A stretch of DNA of 64,000 nt from Ulva prolifera (Eukaryota > Chlorophyta > Ulvophyceae > Ulvales > Ulvaceae), in NCBI GenBank assembly GCA_023078555.1, contig CM041203.1, positions 5,478,538 to 5,542,537 of the forward strand, written 5' to 3'. The notes beneath the pieces are model-generated. The model saw only the letters and a program-made list of their open reading frames with translations. It was not told the DNA's origin and ran no database searches. A program made the position numbers and the translations under genes. Positions within the stretch are counted from its first letter, which is position 1, and each line of letters begins with the position of its first letter. Shown here piece after piece: positions 23,444 to 35,465 of the stretch.

Positions 23444-25101
23444 CATCCGCCTTGACAACCGCCGCCTTGACAACCGCCTTGACAAGCTGTGCCTTGGCGG
23501 AAGTGCTGCTGTGGTGGCACGCATGCACATGTGCGTGGGGGGTGTGTGTGCTCGTTGTGCCTTGGCGTTGGCTGTGGCTCTCCTGCTGCGTGCGCATTGC
23601 GTTTCTTATGCTCTCCCTTTTGGTCCTGGCGGTGCTACCTGCCCCTCCAGCTTTTTCCTTTGTAACACATGTGCCACCACGTACTACCACACCATACTGG
23701 GTGTGCCATTCTCTAATCAACAGCTGTAGGTCTTGTGAGCAAGCGAAGGTATGCGAATTCGTTGCACTGGTATTCTGAGCACTGATGTCTACCTGATCAG
23801 TTTCGAAACGTTGCTCCTGGGTGATGGCTGTGTTGATGGACCTGCTGTGGCCAGATCCGGATGATTGCGTGTGCACAGATAGCTCCCTCGTCTGCATGCA
23901 TAGCGTGTGCACAGATAGCTCCCTCGTCTGCATGCATAGCATGCATAGCGTGTGCACAGGCACAGAAGGCCTGCTATGTCGGGCTACCTGCCTCGCTGGC
24001 ATTGTGCTGTGCCTCATTGTGCTTGCGGATCATAGCCCCACTAGCATCGTGCTTGTGGCATGTGCTCTGGCCTGCTGTTGGCCGGTTTGCCTGTTTGCTG
24101 TGCTAAATGCCTGTCTGACGGGGTGTCCTCGCACCACACACATGCTCAGGCCCATGCAACGTGCAAGCTAGACGTGCATTATGATCTTAGGCCTTAGGCG
24201 TCCATGCGCAGGTATGGTAACAATGTGACAATGAAAGTGGAACTGGCAGCAGGCGATGCTTCTCCTGGATAGCATGCGATGTGTGCGCTGTGTGCGATGC
24301 ACCGAGAGTTCATGTCCAGTTTGGTCTGCGTGGACCTACTGCACATTTGCATTCGTGTCACATCGCAGCCGTCGACATTACATCATGTTGGTGTGCTCTG
24401 GCGGTGCTCAACCCAGCACAGCACAGCACAGCACAGCACAGCATAGCATAGCCTAGGCTCCAGAACAACCAGGCAAGGCACTTGTTCTCTGCAGGTGACA
24501 CACGGTACCCGCTCCGACTCGGCATCTACAGACGACAGTACTGACTGCTCACAGGCCACACCGTCTATCCGAAGAGCTAAAGGTGACCGCTCCGGCACCC
24601 AAGACGCCCTACCTGCACTGCCTCACCGAGCTACCGGCAAGCATGCCAGCGATGTAAGCCTCCCCGCACTGCGCATCACCGCGCCATGCATTGTCGTCCA
24701 TACATCACCGCACCATGCATTGTCGTCCATACAGAAATGCTTACGCCATTTGCAGTGCTAGCGGCTGCGAGGCGGCAGGCATGCATGCTGCTCACCCTTG
24801 CTTCCGCAGAGGAGCCTTCAGTCGGACGCTCAGGGTACTTGGTGATCTAGACTGTGGCAACTCGATGATGTGGCGGCTGTACCCCTGAATCGCGACACAT
24901 ACTGATACGAGACTTCTTAGCACACTTGAGCCGATGTGCATCACTGCACACAGTTCTGTCCGGACACGCGGATGTATATACCGCGTTGTCACAGCAAAAG
25001 CACATACGCCGCCGTGAGGTGTCTCCCGCATGCTGTGCAGTCAGAGAGCGCAGCACGCAGCGCGCCAGCCGCCTTTATCGGCAGCCGCCGCCAACAGAGA
25101 C

Positions 25102-28100
25102 ATGCCTTGCGACACATCCGTGGGCAACCCTCCAGCGGCTGCAGTGGGGCCGGCGCCGCAGGTGCTGGCGGGGAAGACGGTCGCGGTCGTTGGCGGCGGG
25201 CCGGGGGGCGTGCTGTGCGCTGCGCACCTCGCCCGCCTCGGCGCCGCCGTGGACGTGTTTGAGAGCCGCGACCCGGAGGCAGTGGGCCAGGGCCAGGGGA
25301 AGCAGCCCCCTGCGATGTGGAGCATCGCCCTTGGCTCCTGCGCGGAGCGGGCGATTGAGGCGGCGGGGTTGAGCTCGGACTTTGGGCCGCAGTGGAGGTG
25401 CTCCTCTGCTCTGGCCGGGCCCACCATGGTGGCCAAGCACACAAGCTGAATGCTGCGATTGTGGTTGAGCAAGCATTCTGGTGGGTTTGGCCCGCATGCT
25501 TGCACGCGCTACTGCCACATTTGCTGCCACTTGACATAATAGGGGTCCTGCATTCGTGAGCACATGGCCTGTTTGAACCATAGGCCTGGCTATGAGTCGC
25601 CAAATGCGGGATCTGTGTTGTATCCTGCTTCATCTGCGGGGTGCTATGCGCATGCACGTCATCACATCTTTCACCTTAGCATGACTGGCAATGGCTTCCC
25701 GGCTGCTGTAGCCTAGAATCGTTGCGACGCGTCGGCTTACTCCTTCTGAGAACCAGCCGTTGCAGGTTTGAGGGCGCGGCGATGCACAGCGCCACGGGGA
25801 CGCCCCGCTTCTTCGGCAGATGGTCTGGCAAGGACACCCTCCCTCAGCGGCTCGCCCTGTCGACGCAGCCGGGAATTGTGGCACACCTGCAGGCGGAATG
25901 CGGCCGCGTGTACGGCGACTCTGTCAGGGTGCACTACAGCATGCGTGCCGTCGGCGGCGACGTGTGCGCGGGGGAGGTGGTGCTGCAGGACGCCGCCGGG
26001 GAGCAGGATACACGGCAGTACGATGTGGTCGTTGGGGCTGACGGCGTTGCGTCGGCAGTGCGGCAGCTCATGCAGCAGCAGGTGCGTGCCTCATCGCCAC
26101 ACATCGCACGTGACCACCTTGCTATGCTTGTTCACAGGCGGACTACCTGCCAGTGTATGGCTACTGTGGTTACTTCCATTTGAGTTTTCCCTGAACTGTT
26201 GATGTTGCGTGGGCGAGCTGAGCTGATGCTCTCTGCGCCTCTGAGTTTTGTCAGAGTGAATGCATCCACCAGGAAGTGTCCATCAGGGCAAGGTGCTTGG
26301 CCTCCCACGCCCGCACATGCCGCCTGTACTCAACCCCACGATGCCGCCCCATGGTGCCGCTAGTAAAGTGCCCAAGTCTGTGAGCTGTGCCTCTTCCTTG
26401 TCCATCCTATCCAGCTCGTGCACGTGAAATCATACCGGAACACCAGTAGAGCCGCTGTACCGCCATGCAGGACAAGAGCTTGCGTGTGACCATCGAGACG
26501 AGCAAAGTCGGCATCATCAGCACCCTCATGAACCCCTCTGGTCACCCCTCGACCTACTCCACCCTCCCCACCCCCTCCGGCGCCCCCTTCCACGCCGTGC
26601 CGGAGGACTTTGTCGGGCCACTCGACGGCTGCGCGGTCCACTTCTTTGCGGCCGCGCCGGACAAGGTCAAGGGCATGGGGCGGTGCACGGCGTCAGTCCG
26701 CCACGGCGGCAGCGAAGTGGTCTTCACGATCACGGGGGAGGCTGAGTGGCTACAGGAGCCTCACACGGAGGAGGAGCTGCTGGCGGCGTTCGAGGTGTCG
26801 CTGCCGAATGTGCCGCGTGCGTGGCTGCAGCGGACGGCGCAGGCCGTGCGAGACCGGTGGGCTGCGAATGAGCTCCGCGTCAGGTGCGCCAGTTCGAGGA
26901 GAGAGTGTAGGCACACATATGGGAGGACCTTTAAATTTGGGCATCGTGCTGCTCGGTGTTTAGACCTTCCGGAGTGGTGTGTTGCTGTGGTAATTGAACT
27001 GTGGACGGAAGTTTATTCTGATCCTCCAAGAGTCTCTGCGCGCTACAAAAGCATGCGTGCTCGGGGCACGCACGACTGCTGCATCGCGAGGCGGTGATGT
27101 GTGGCCTCCGGTTGCTGTGTTCAACGCGGTGCCTGCGATTCTACTTACCTCTCCGATTCTGTCACTCAAGTGCAAGCCTGTGGCACACCATCACCACACC
27201 CCACAACCCCTGAACCCTTTCGTCTACGTCGCCCAGTGACATGCCCCAGCGTGCAGGTGCCCCCACTTTGTGACATGCAACAAGCTCGCCTGCGGCCGGG
27301 CGATTCTCATCGGCGATGCCGCCCACGCCGTCTCTCCCCGCCTCGGCATGGGCTGCAACTCCGCGCTCCAGGACTCCGAGGTCCTCTCACGTGCATGCAT
27401 CGCGGCCGCCGGCGACGTGGTGGCCGCGGCACAGCAGTACAACGAAATGCGGCTGAGCAACGTGCAGGCGCTGACGCACGTGGCGTGGCGGCTCGAGCAG
27501 GTGTCGGGCTACCAGATGAAGTACCACCGCAACCTGTCGGCGGCTCTGGCCGGGTTGCCGTACTACTTAACCCAGATGGCCAACTTCATACCGCCGTCGG
27601 CACCTGTTCCAGGTGTGGCTACCGGTGCACTGTCAGTACAGGAAAAGCAAAGCGATCCTAGACTTAATTGTGCTGTATCCAGTACAAGTTCTGACGACTC
27701 CGAATGAATGGGTCCACATGCTGTGGTCCGTGGTCAGTGGCGCTTCTGTAGCAGGCGGTAGGGGCATGCAGGCAATTTGCTCACTGATTTGTCGCGGAGT
27801 CGACGGTCAAGGCATCGCCACGGGGGGCCCGGCCCATTCGCGGCAGTGCCTTGCCCCCGCAGCCACGGCACATCTCATGACCGTTCCATTGAGGTGCCTC
27901 AGGAAACGTGTTTGTTCCTGATGCGGCAACAGGCTACACATCGTCATGGCGCGCTTGATCGCCGTGGCCACCGGTGCAAGCATGCGTTTGCGCGTCTGCA
28001 CCGCCGTGCTCACCTCTCACACGGGGCTGTGTGTTTGTGAGCTGCTTGTGGTGTGGCTGGACGTCCCGCCGATGCAACTTCACTGGAGGGCTGACATGTC

Positions 28101-28326
28101 TGACATGGCGCGGCGGCATGCAGGATTTCTGAAGCCAGGATTCAGCATGGAGAAGATCTTCCAGGAGGGGGACAACTGGCGGGAGGTGCAGTGCCGAGTT
28201 CGGCGGTACGCGGCTCGGCTGGGAGCGATTTTTGTGGCTCTGCTGGCTGTGTTGTCTGCCCTGCTCTACCAGGCGGTGTCCCTCGTCCCACGCCAGGCGT
28301 GGAGCTTCCCCGGCAGGTGTGGATGA
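25102..28326 (+). CDS. KMO-like FAD-dependent monooxygenase, gene 3
   Basis: Exons 25102-25397, 25766-26081, 26471-26883, 27257-27612 and 28124-28326; 527 residues, all splice phases consistent. The start MPCDTS matches gene 2; an in-frame ATG at 25030 would add 24 residues (MLCSQRAQHAAR). FAD loop GGGPGG, DG motif VGADGVASAVR and GD motif LIGDAAHAVSP are intact. The C-terminal helix is IFVALLAVLSALLYQAVSLV with a polar tail (WSFPGRCG). Exons 2-5 have the same lengths as in gene 2. Intron 3 is 373 bases, close to genes 1 and 4. Function inferred as a membrane-anchored flavin hydroxylase; the substrate cannot be read from the sequence. Confidence 0.9.
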
Positions 28327-30064
28327 AGTGGAGGTGATCTGGAGCAAGGGCATTGCTGATGGACGTTCTGGAGGCTCTGATACGTTCCTTTGCATTTGGA
28401 CCCTGCTGTAGCAGTTTGAAAGTAGTAAACTATCTCGCATGTGCATGCTTTAGTCCAACATGGCTGCGATACTGTACAGGAAGAGTGTTTTGTAAAGCAG
28501 CATTGGCCTCGACTCTGCCCATCGCTGGTGGAAGAACGTAATACTTGGATATGCAATATAGTGCAAGTATCGCTGCGTTGTGTACATTTCGCCCCGTTGT
28601 GCACATTTCGCTAGGTGCAGACGTCGACATGCGAGGCATCGCAAGCTGGCAGATCTCCCTCGCTAGGTGCACATGCCTCGCTTCCGCTGCCTCATGTAGC
28701 GATTTCTTGTTGACGATGTAAAAGATTCCTGGCTGCCTGTTGCCATTGCAGAGATTCCTGAGAAGGTATCGCATGTCGACCGATCTGGTCAACGCCTGCC
28801 TGAGCAGAGGCCACCTGGTCTAGAAGCACTTCTTCGTATGCCCAGTGTGCATCGCCTTTCAACTTGATCTACGCAATCCATTTTTCAAGCTAGCCTACAG
28901 CACTGAAGAGAGCCTTCCTGTTCTCAGACACCAGCGGTCGCGGAGGACGAGCTTAGACTGGCCGGACCCAAATGGCAGATCCCGCATGTGTGAATAGCAT
29001 TAAAATTTCAGAAGAAATATCCTCGTAGGTGTGATATCACTGCCTAGGTGTAGGCGCTTCGGCTATCGGCACTGATGCTCAGCATGGCTCGCCTTTGTCA
29101 AGCGGAGACCAGCGCTACCATTCAATGGCCTTCAGCAGCCAACCTTTGCACCTTCTGATGATACATGTAATTTCTTTGATGCACCTCTTTGCAAGCTTGC
29201 CCCACAGTGCCTGGGCCATTGCATCGGGCAGGTCCACCCTGCCCATGAGTTGAACCAGTGTAGACCGACAGCATGACGCCTCTTCACGCCCAGGACAACG
29301 GCAGTGGCTGCGTCTGAAGCGCCGGTAGTTCTCTCTGGCTGGACTGCTTGTGATTTAGAGTTCTCCAGATCTCCGTGTCTGCAAACATCTGCTTCATGCT
29401 GTGGCATCAGCTCTTGTTGGCTGTGAACTTCCATGCGCAAAGCCACCCACCGGCAAGCTGTCTGTTTCATCACCCTCAGAGCATGGCAATACGGTGCACT
29501 GCCTACTTGGTCACAGACAAACCATGCCTGTCGGAGTAGGTAACCCTTGGCCTTGTTTGACGACTCCGGTCTCTGCACATGCAGTCGGGAAAGTGTAAAG
29601 CTACACAGAACAGATGAAGATCACATCCCCTTCGCCAAGCAGTAGACATATGCTTGCTCCAAACACCCTGAAACCCCCATTCAGTGTCTCCTCCTTTAGA
29701 TCTCACATACACATGCTCTGAAGGCCGGATTTCCAGCCTTTTCTATAATCCTGCATCAGGCGGAACACCTGCAGTTGCGTCGGTGTGTACTAACGCTTTG
29801 CAGTGCCCACTGCACAGGGCCATGTTGCCTGATAAGTGACCACACCACACTCTCATTCTCGCTCCCGACCTCGACTATGAATCTGAATCTGCTCAGCCGT
29901 GTCCTTGAGAGGACAATGCCAACTCCGAATGAACCCACATGCCAAGGTTTCTGTCGCTTCTTTAGCAGGGAGCCCCAGACACTTCCCCTCAGTACGCGTG
30001 CTCCAACACGCGTGTTAAACATCCCCACGTAGGCTGCCCACCTTCATCTGATGTGCGCGCGGTC
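28327..30064. other. Spacer between genes 3 and 4
   Basis: No convincing gene. A diverged minus-strand piece of the SINE lies at about 29871-29955 (AATCTGAATCTGCTCAGCC, then GGACAATGCCAACTCCGA). The promoter of gene 4 should be in the last part. Confidence 0.5.
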
Positions 30065-30109
30065 ATGTGCAGGGCACCCAAGCCGCCTGAACGCGAGGCA
30101 TCCGTCACC

Positions 30110-33100
30110 ATGCAATCCATGCATGCAATTCCACGGCCGGCCCGGGGGCAATGGGCCGCAGCAGAAGCACACGGCAGCCTGTGCCCCAACGCCCCTCGCC
30201 GCTGGCGTCTGTCTGCAACCACCACCTCGAAGCCACACCGGGCACATGGAGCCACTTCTGGCCACCTCCCGTGCGTCCGTATGTACCCCGCGGACCGGCC
30301 ATCACCAAGAACGCCGACGCCGTCAGCTCGCCCACATGTGCTGAGCTGTCAGCACACACAGCACGCACATCGACGCCTGCCGCCGTGGGGCACCGTCGCT
30401 CGAGCCGGAGGCCCTGCAAGCGCTGCGGTGGGCGAGTCCGCCACGACCGCCAGCCCTCACGACGGTGCAGCAGAGGTGGCGGCGCCGCAGGTGCTGTCGG
30501 GGCGGACGGTCGCGGTCGTCGGCGGCGGGCCGGGGGGCATGCTATGTGCTGCGCACCTCGCCCGCCTCGGCGCCGCCGTGGAGGTGTTTGAGAGCCGCGA
30601 CCCGGCGGACCCTTCGCAGCCGGCTCCCGCTGTGTGGAGCATCGGTCTCGGCTCCAGCGCAAAACGGGCGATCGAGGCGGCGGGGTTGAGCTCGGACTTC
30701 GGGCCGCAGTGGAGGTGCGCATGGAGGCGCACATGCATGCAGCTCTGATCTGTACTCAAGGCCACTGTACCCCCTCCAGCAGCGCGTAAACGGCATGCCA
30801 CAGATGTCTCTGACGTTGTGAAGGGCTTTGCTGCTAGAGGACGTGTAGCAGCCGTTCCGCCCCCCTCGACCTTCATGCGACGACGAGCTCTGAACCCGTG
30901 GGGAACCTGCTCGACGTATTGTTCGCTCGAGTGACTACAGCACCTGTTTGAGGTGACCTGATCTGCCCAAAGCGAACCTTGTTCTGATTGCCACTGATCC
31001 ATGTTCGTTTGAGGTAGCAGGTGCTTCTTTGAGCCCTGCTCCCACCGCTGCGTGCTGTGCGGCAGTTGCTACGCTACTGCGGGTGTTCTGCACCGTAGTG
31101 ATGGTGATCATCCAGGGCACGAGCAGGACGTTCAGTAGACAAGCACTGTTGCAGCTTACAAATTCAGGTAGACCCACAGCTGCACAGCCACCGCTTCCGT
31201 CGCAGGCCGCCTGAGCACCGCTGTGAGTACGTGGCGGGGTAGCAGTGCTTGCCGCCTGTCCTGCATGACGAGTTGTGTGGAGAGCTCAGCTAGGGATCGT
31301 CGCTGTGCACAGCGTTTTTGACAATGCTTACAAGGGACCCCGCGTTGCAGCGCCCTTCAGCCACTCAGTCATCTGCAATCCACACCGTGGAGGGGAGGCA
31401 GCAAGCCGATGGCCGCCAGTCACGGCCCGCCCGGTCCCTGGTGCCTGAAGCACCTATCTGTACACGGTCCACTTCTGCGTACATGTGAGTCACAACTTGT
31501 GACACGGAGCACTGGTGCAGGTTCGATGGAGGCGCGGCGCATTCGGTCGGGCGGCCGACCAACTTTATCGGGGAGTGGGCGGGGCGGCCGAGCCCTGTAG
31601 TGCGCCTGGCCCTGTCTACGCAACGAGGCATTGTTGCACACCTGCAGGCGGAGTGCGGCCGCGTGTACGGCGACTCTGTCAGGGTGCACTACGGCATGCG
31701 CGCCGTCGGCGGCGACGTGTGCGCGGGGGAGGTGGTGCTGCAGGACGCCGCCGGGGAGCGGGAGACGCGGGCCTTTGACCTGGTGGTCGGCGCCGATGGA
31801 GCGGGGTCGGCCGTGCGGAAGTTGATGCAGGAGCAGGTGTGCTGACGATGAGAGCTCTGCGCTGCGGGTTGCCGCTGCCGCCAGATGCATGCACTGACGC
31901 GGGAGGCAGCCTGAGCCATGCAAGATTGGGCTGCAGAAATATCAATGTCCCCGTGGCTCGGTGTGACTGTGGCATCAACTCCGGATCGATCCATCTCAGG
32001 ACAGAACGGAGCAAAGACACATGAGCAGAGCCACTCGCAATTGCGAACCAGTCCTGCATAACGCGGCCTGACTAGCAGCGGCCTGCACTGATGCCGCATG
32101 CCCAGAGCCCTAGGTCTGCCACACGTACACGTCTGGTGTAGACGGTATACCCACCAACGCTAGCGCTAGCTGTCAGAGAAGAGGGTTGTTGTTGGTAGTC
32201 AACAACACTCTTCTCCGAAAGCTGCACTCACGGCTGCCTCCTACTATCTCCTCCACCATTGCATATGCGTTCGGATGTGTTCGGGCCGAAGCATACTGCA
32301 GCACTCTGACACGCTTTTGATGTGTTGACTCCAACATGCCATCATGATGACATGTTGCACACAGCTACAGCTGCAAGTCTGCATGCCACAGTAAGACCGG
32401 AAAAGCCTGATTGTTACACTCGCAGACGCCAGCGCCGACACACACTCGCGCTGTGAGCCTGTTGCACTGGGCTGCTACGCTGCAGGATAAGAGCCTTGAG
32501 GTGGTGGTCGAGTCCAGCAAGCTAGGCGTCATCTGCAACCTCATGGACCCCGTGAGCCACCCCTCGGCTCTCGCAGACCTCCCCACCCCATCCGGCACGC
32601 CCTTCCGCGCTGTGCCGGAGGGGTTCGACGGCCCTCTCACCGGCTGCGCAGTCCACTTCTTCCCGCCCGGGCCGGACAAGGTCCCGGGCATGGGGCAGGC
32701 CTCCGCCTCGATCCGCCACGGCGGCAGCGAGATCGCGTTCTCAGTCACAGGCGAGGCCGGCTGGATGCGGGAAGAGCGCACGGAGGAGGAGTGGGTAGCG
32801 AGTCTCGAGGCGTCGCTGCCGCATCTGCCGCGTGCATGGCTGCGGCGGACAGCGCAGGCTGTGCGGGACCGGGCAAAGGCCGATGAGCTGCGGGTGAGGT
32901 GTGCCCCACAACTCGCTGAAACATATCAGAGCATCGTCGCCGTGTGTGGCAAAGCAGAGATAAAACTGCTGTTCCATTGCATCGCCACATCTTAGGAGCA
33001 GGCCTGTTCGCGACATGATGCCCATTACTACATCATGTCTGTGCCGCTGGTAGTGGCTGCGCGGGTATTGCAGCAGTGGGTACTTCTTCAAAGGCGTTGC

Positions 33101-34142
33101 TAGCGCTGCTTTGGAATCTTTAAGACACACAAGTCAGCAGCGCACACTGGACCTTGTGGTCAGGCACGGCAGTTCTCTTGCACTGTACGCATGTAGTTCT
33201 GGCACCGACGCGGGCCTCAACAGGCACAGAGTTTTTGTTGTGACCGATCACTGCGACGCGCTGCGCGCAGGTCGCCGGTCTTTGTGACCTGCAGTAAGCT
33301 GGCCTCTGGGCGGGCGGTGCTCCTCGGCGACGCCGCCCACGCCGTCTCCCCCAACATCGGCATGGGCTGCAACGCCGCACTCCAGGACTCCGAGGTCCTC
33401 TCGCGCGCATGCATCGCGGCCGCCGGTGACGTGGAGGCAACCGCACAGCAGTACGGCGAGGAGCGCCTGAGCAACGCGCATGCGCTGACACTCGTGTCGA
33501 GGCGGCTGGACGAGCTTGCGACCTTCCGGCTGAAGTACCACTGGAATGTGCTCGCCGCTCTGGCTGGGCTGCCTTACTTCCTGGCTCAGGCTGCGTCCTT
33601 CCTGCCGCCGTCGGCTCCTGTCCCCGGTACGACTTGCGCCCGGTGCCAGGCTGTGCACCAAGCACCCACAGCATGCGCTCCAGCACGCTGTGCATGCGCA
33701 TGCCGTATGCAATGCATGCTGTATCACAGGGACTATGCGCAGGCTGCTCACCCTGGGTGCGCTTGCTGTGGTGCGCGAAGAGTGCAAGAACATAGGTTGC
33801 CATGATGTATGAGCTGTCATCGGGCTGGCAGTCGTTTGCTCTGATGTTTGTTTGCTCAGCATGCAGCTATAGCTAGCTGTGCTTGTGTGGACACAGCCTC
33901 GGTGAACAGGTCTAGATCTGTATGTGCGGCCCATGCGCCATGCTCAGACTTCATCTGGTGCAGGTTTTCTCAAGCCCGGGTTCATTGTGGAGAACATCTT
34001 TCAAGAGGGGGAGGACTGGCGGGAGGTGCAGCGCCGGGTCCGGCGCTACGGTGTGCGCCTCGCAGCGATCCTGACGACTCTCGTTGCCGCGGTCGGTGCC
34101 CTCCTCTTCAAGGCCTTCTTCCTCATCCCCCGCCCATCCTAG
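30110..34142 (+). CDS. KMO-like FAD-dependent monooxygenase, gene 4
   Basis: Exons 30110-30714, 31521-31836, 32486-32898, 33271-33626 and 33964-34142; 622 residues from ATG 30110 (CACCATGC). An in-frame ATG at 30065 would add 15. The long N-terminus (about 125 residues before VAVVGGGPGG) is rich in Arg, His, Pro, Ser and Thr, like an organelle-targeting sequence; an undetected intron there is possible. DG motif VGADGAGSAVR and GD motif LLGDAAHAVSP are intact. The C-terminal helix is AAILTTLVAAVGALLFKAFF, ending PRPS. The end of exon 1 is nearly base-identical to gene 3, and exon 2 to genes 1 and 3, although the introns are unrelated. It is the last gene of the array. Class A flavin monooxygenase, substrate unknown. 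Confidence 0.87.
32176..32215 (+). repeat. Hairpin in intron 2 of gene 4
   Basis: Arms GAGAAGAGGGTTGTTG (32176-32191) and CAACAACACTCTTCTC (32200-32215) pair at 15 of 16 positions around an 8-base loop. No family was recognised. Confidence 0.8.
32947..33270 (+). repeat. Intron-3 segment shared by gene 4 and partial copy X
   Basis: Closely matches 19263-19660, from AAAGCAGAGATAAA up to the exon 4 acceptor CGCTGCGCGCAG, apart from an AT-rich insertion of about 80 bases in the other copy. It marks the duplication that made partial copy X. Confidence 0.88.
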
Positions 34143-34454
34143 ACAGGTTGTGTAGGAATTAAAAAAAAATGAGAAATTTTAAATGAATTTACTTAGCCGT
34201 ATCTTAAAGACGCCGGGTCATCCGGATGTCAAGTATAACAGTGAATGCGGATTTCCTTAGCCGTAAGTAGCATGCCTGCACGCATATATATGACTAACCT
34301 CCCGTCACGTGCTTCCCAGTTAGGATTCATCCCAGGGTTTCTGCATGTTCCGGCGCCAGTAAATTCTGGGTGCGGATTAGAGTGGAGGAGGGCAGGGACG
34401 GAGGGCAGACCGCATCGGTGGACCTGTACGTCCGCTAGCGCCCAGAGTTGCATT

Positions 34455-34545
34455 CCTACGCTATAAAATAATAAACCTAAAAAAAAAAACGCATACGAAA
34501 CATATGTTTTAATTTCGATGAAGAATAAAAGACGTTGTGTAGGTA
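34455..34545. mobile_element. AT-rich mini-element with TTCCTACG ends, copy 2
   Basis: Starts TTGCATTCCTACG and ends near GTTGTGTAGG; AT-rich interior with CGAAACATATGTTTTAATTTCG as an inner inverted pair. Opposite orientation to the copies at 18977 and 34881, judging from the TTGCA side. Confidence 0.5.
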
Positions 34546-34880
34546 AAATGCTGTCTTGCTGCTGAAGGCGCCAAGAGACTTGTGCCCCATTTGCAGTGTG
34601 CAGCGATCTGTGTAGTCTATGGTCTGACACAATGCATCAGATATCTATTGACATGTGTTGCAAGTTCAATGTGCAATGTTACTGTTGCATGTGTTGAACT
34701 GTTGTTCACAGGGCATGGTGTCACAGGCATGGTGTTACAGGCCTTGCTACGCGTCGTGGCTACGGGTGCATTCAGTTCCTGATATGCATGGAGCCCATGT
34801 CGCATGGCTAGGGGTGCAGCGCGGTGCGGATTTGCCTGGAAAACGTCCAGTCCCCGCGTCCCAACGTATCATACGTTGAT

Positions 34881-34938
34881 TTCCTACGAAAAAATAAACG
34901 CGTACTGAACGTATGTCATCGAACGAAACGCGTAGGAA
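34881..34938. mobile_element. AT-rich mini-element with TTCCTACG ends, copy 3
   Basis: Perfect 8-base inverted ends TTCCTACG (34881-34888) and CGTAGGAA (34931-34938) around an AT-rich core, followed by TGCAA as at copy 1. The flank just left contains AACGTATCATACGTT, itself a palindrome. Confidence 0.6.
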
Positions 34939-35441
34939 TGCAACTCTGCCAGCACCAGCCATGCAAGCCAACTTGAACCCGGCTTTGCCATGGCACGGCC
35001 TTCGCACACAAAGCCACGCATCAACTGCTGACCACACGTGCAAAGTGCTTGTAGAGCTCTCCAATGCCAGCGGAAACGAGGCCCTGGCAACTTTCGATGT
35101 CCGTGACAAGCTCTGCGTTGCAACTGCAATTGCCGCACACATCAATGCTGCAATTGCGGAGGCCTCGCGTGTCGGGGCCTCTCCTGCAAATCCATCCGAG
35201 GCACCATAGCAGCAGCAGCAGCTTGCAAATGAGGAATTGAAAATGGGCATGTCTGCAAGCTGGTGCAGTGGCTGCCGTGGTTACAAGTACTACCTATTGT
35301 AGTAGTTACAGATATAGAGGTTCAAGGAAGTTCCAGGGGTTACAAGTAGTCACAGCTAAAGATGTTGAGTGGGAGGGAATGGATGACTCGGAGGTGCATT
35401 GTCATGCTAGCAGTTGCACGCGTGTGCCTGCATGGGCAGCT

Positions 35442-35465
35442 GGGGGGGGGGGGGGGGGGGGGGGG
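35442..35465 (+). repeat. Poly-G tract (24 G)
   Basis: Twenty-four uninterrupted G residues on the + strand. Confidence 0.97.

Larger units (their letters stand above)
21019..25101. other. Spacer between copy X and gene 3 (second copy of duplicated block)
   Basis: Homologous to the spacer at 10930-14516. It differs by an R1 insertion (21516-21621), a SINE (23241-23443), a reverse R1 near 23567-23670, and the absence of the SINE and long GT tract of the first spacer. Short tandem repeats occur near 23870-23960 (GTGTGCACAGATAGCTCC units) and 24415-24450 (GCACA units). No gene was seen. Confidence 0.65.

Noticed and set aside
29132-29578. 148-codon minus-strand ORF
   Set aside because: No domain, no conservation with other spacers, and it lies between two genes of the array with no splice support.
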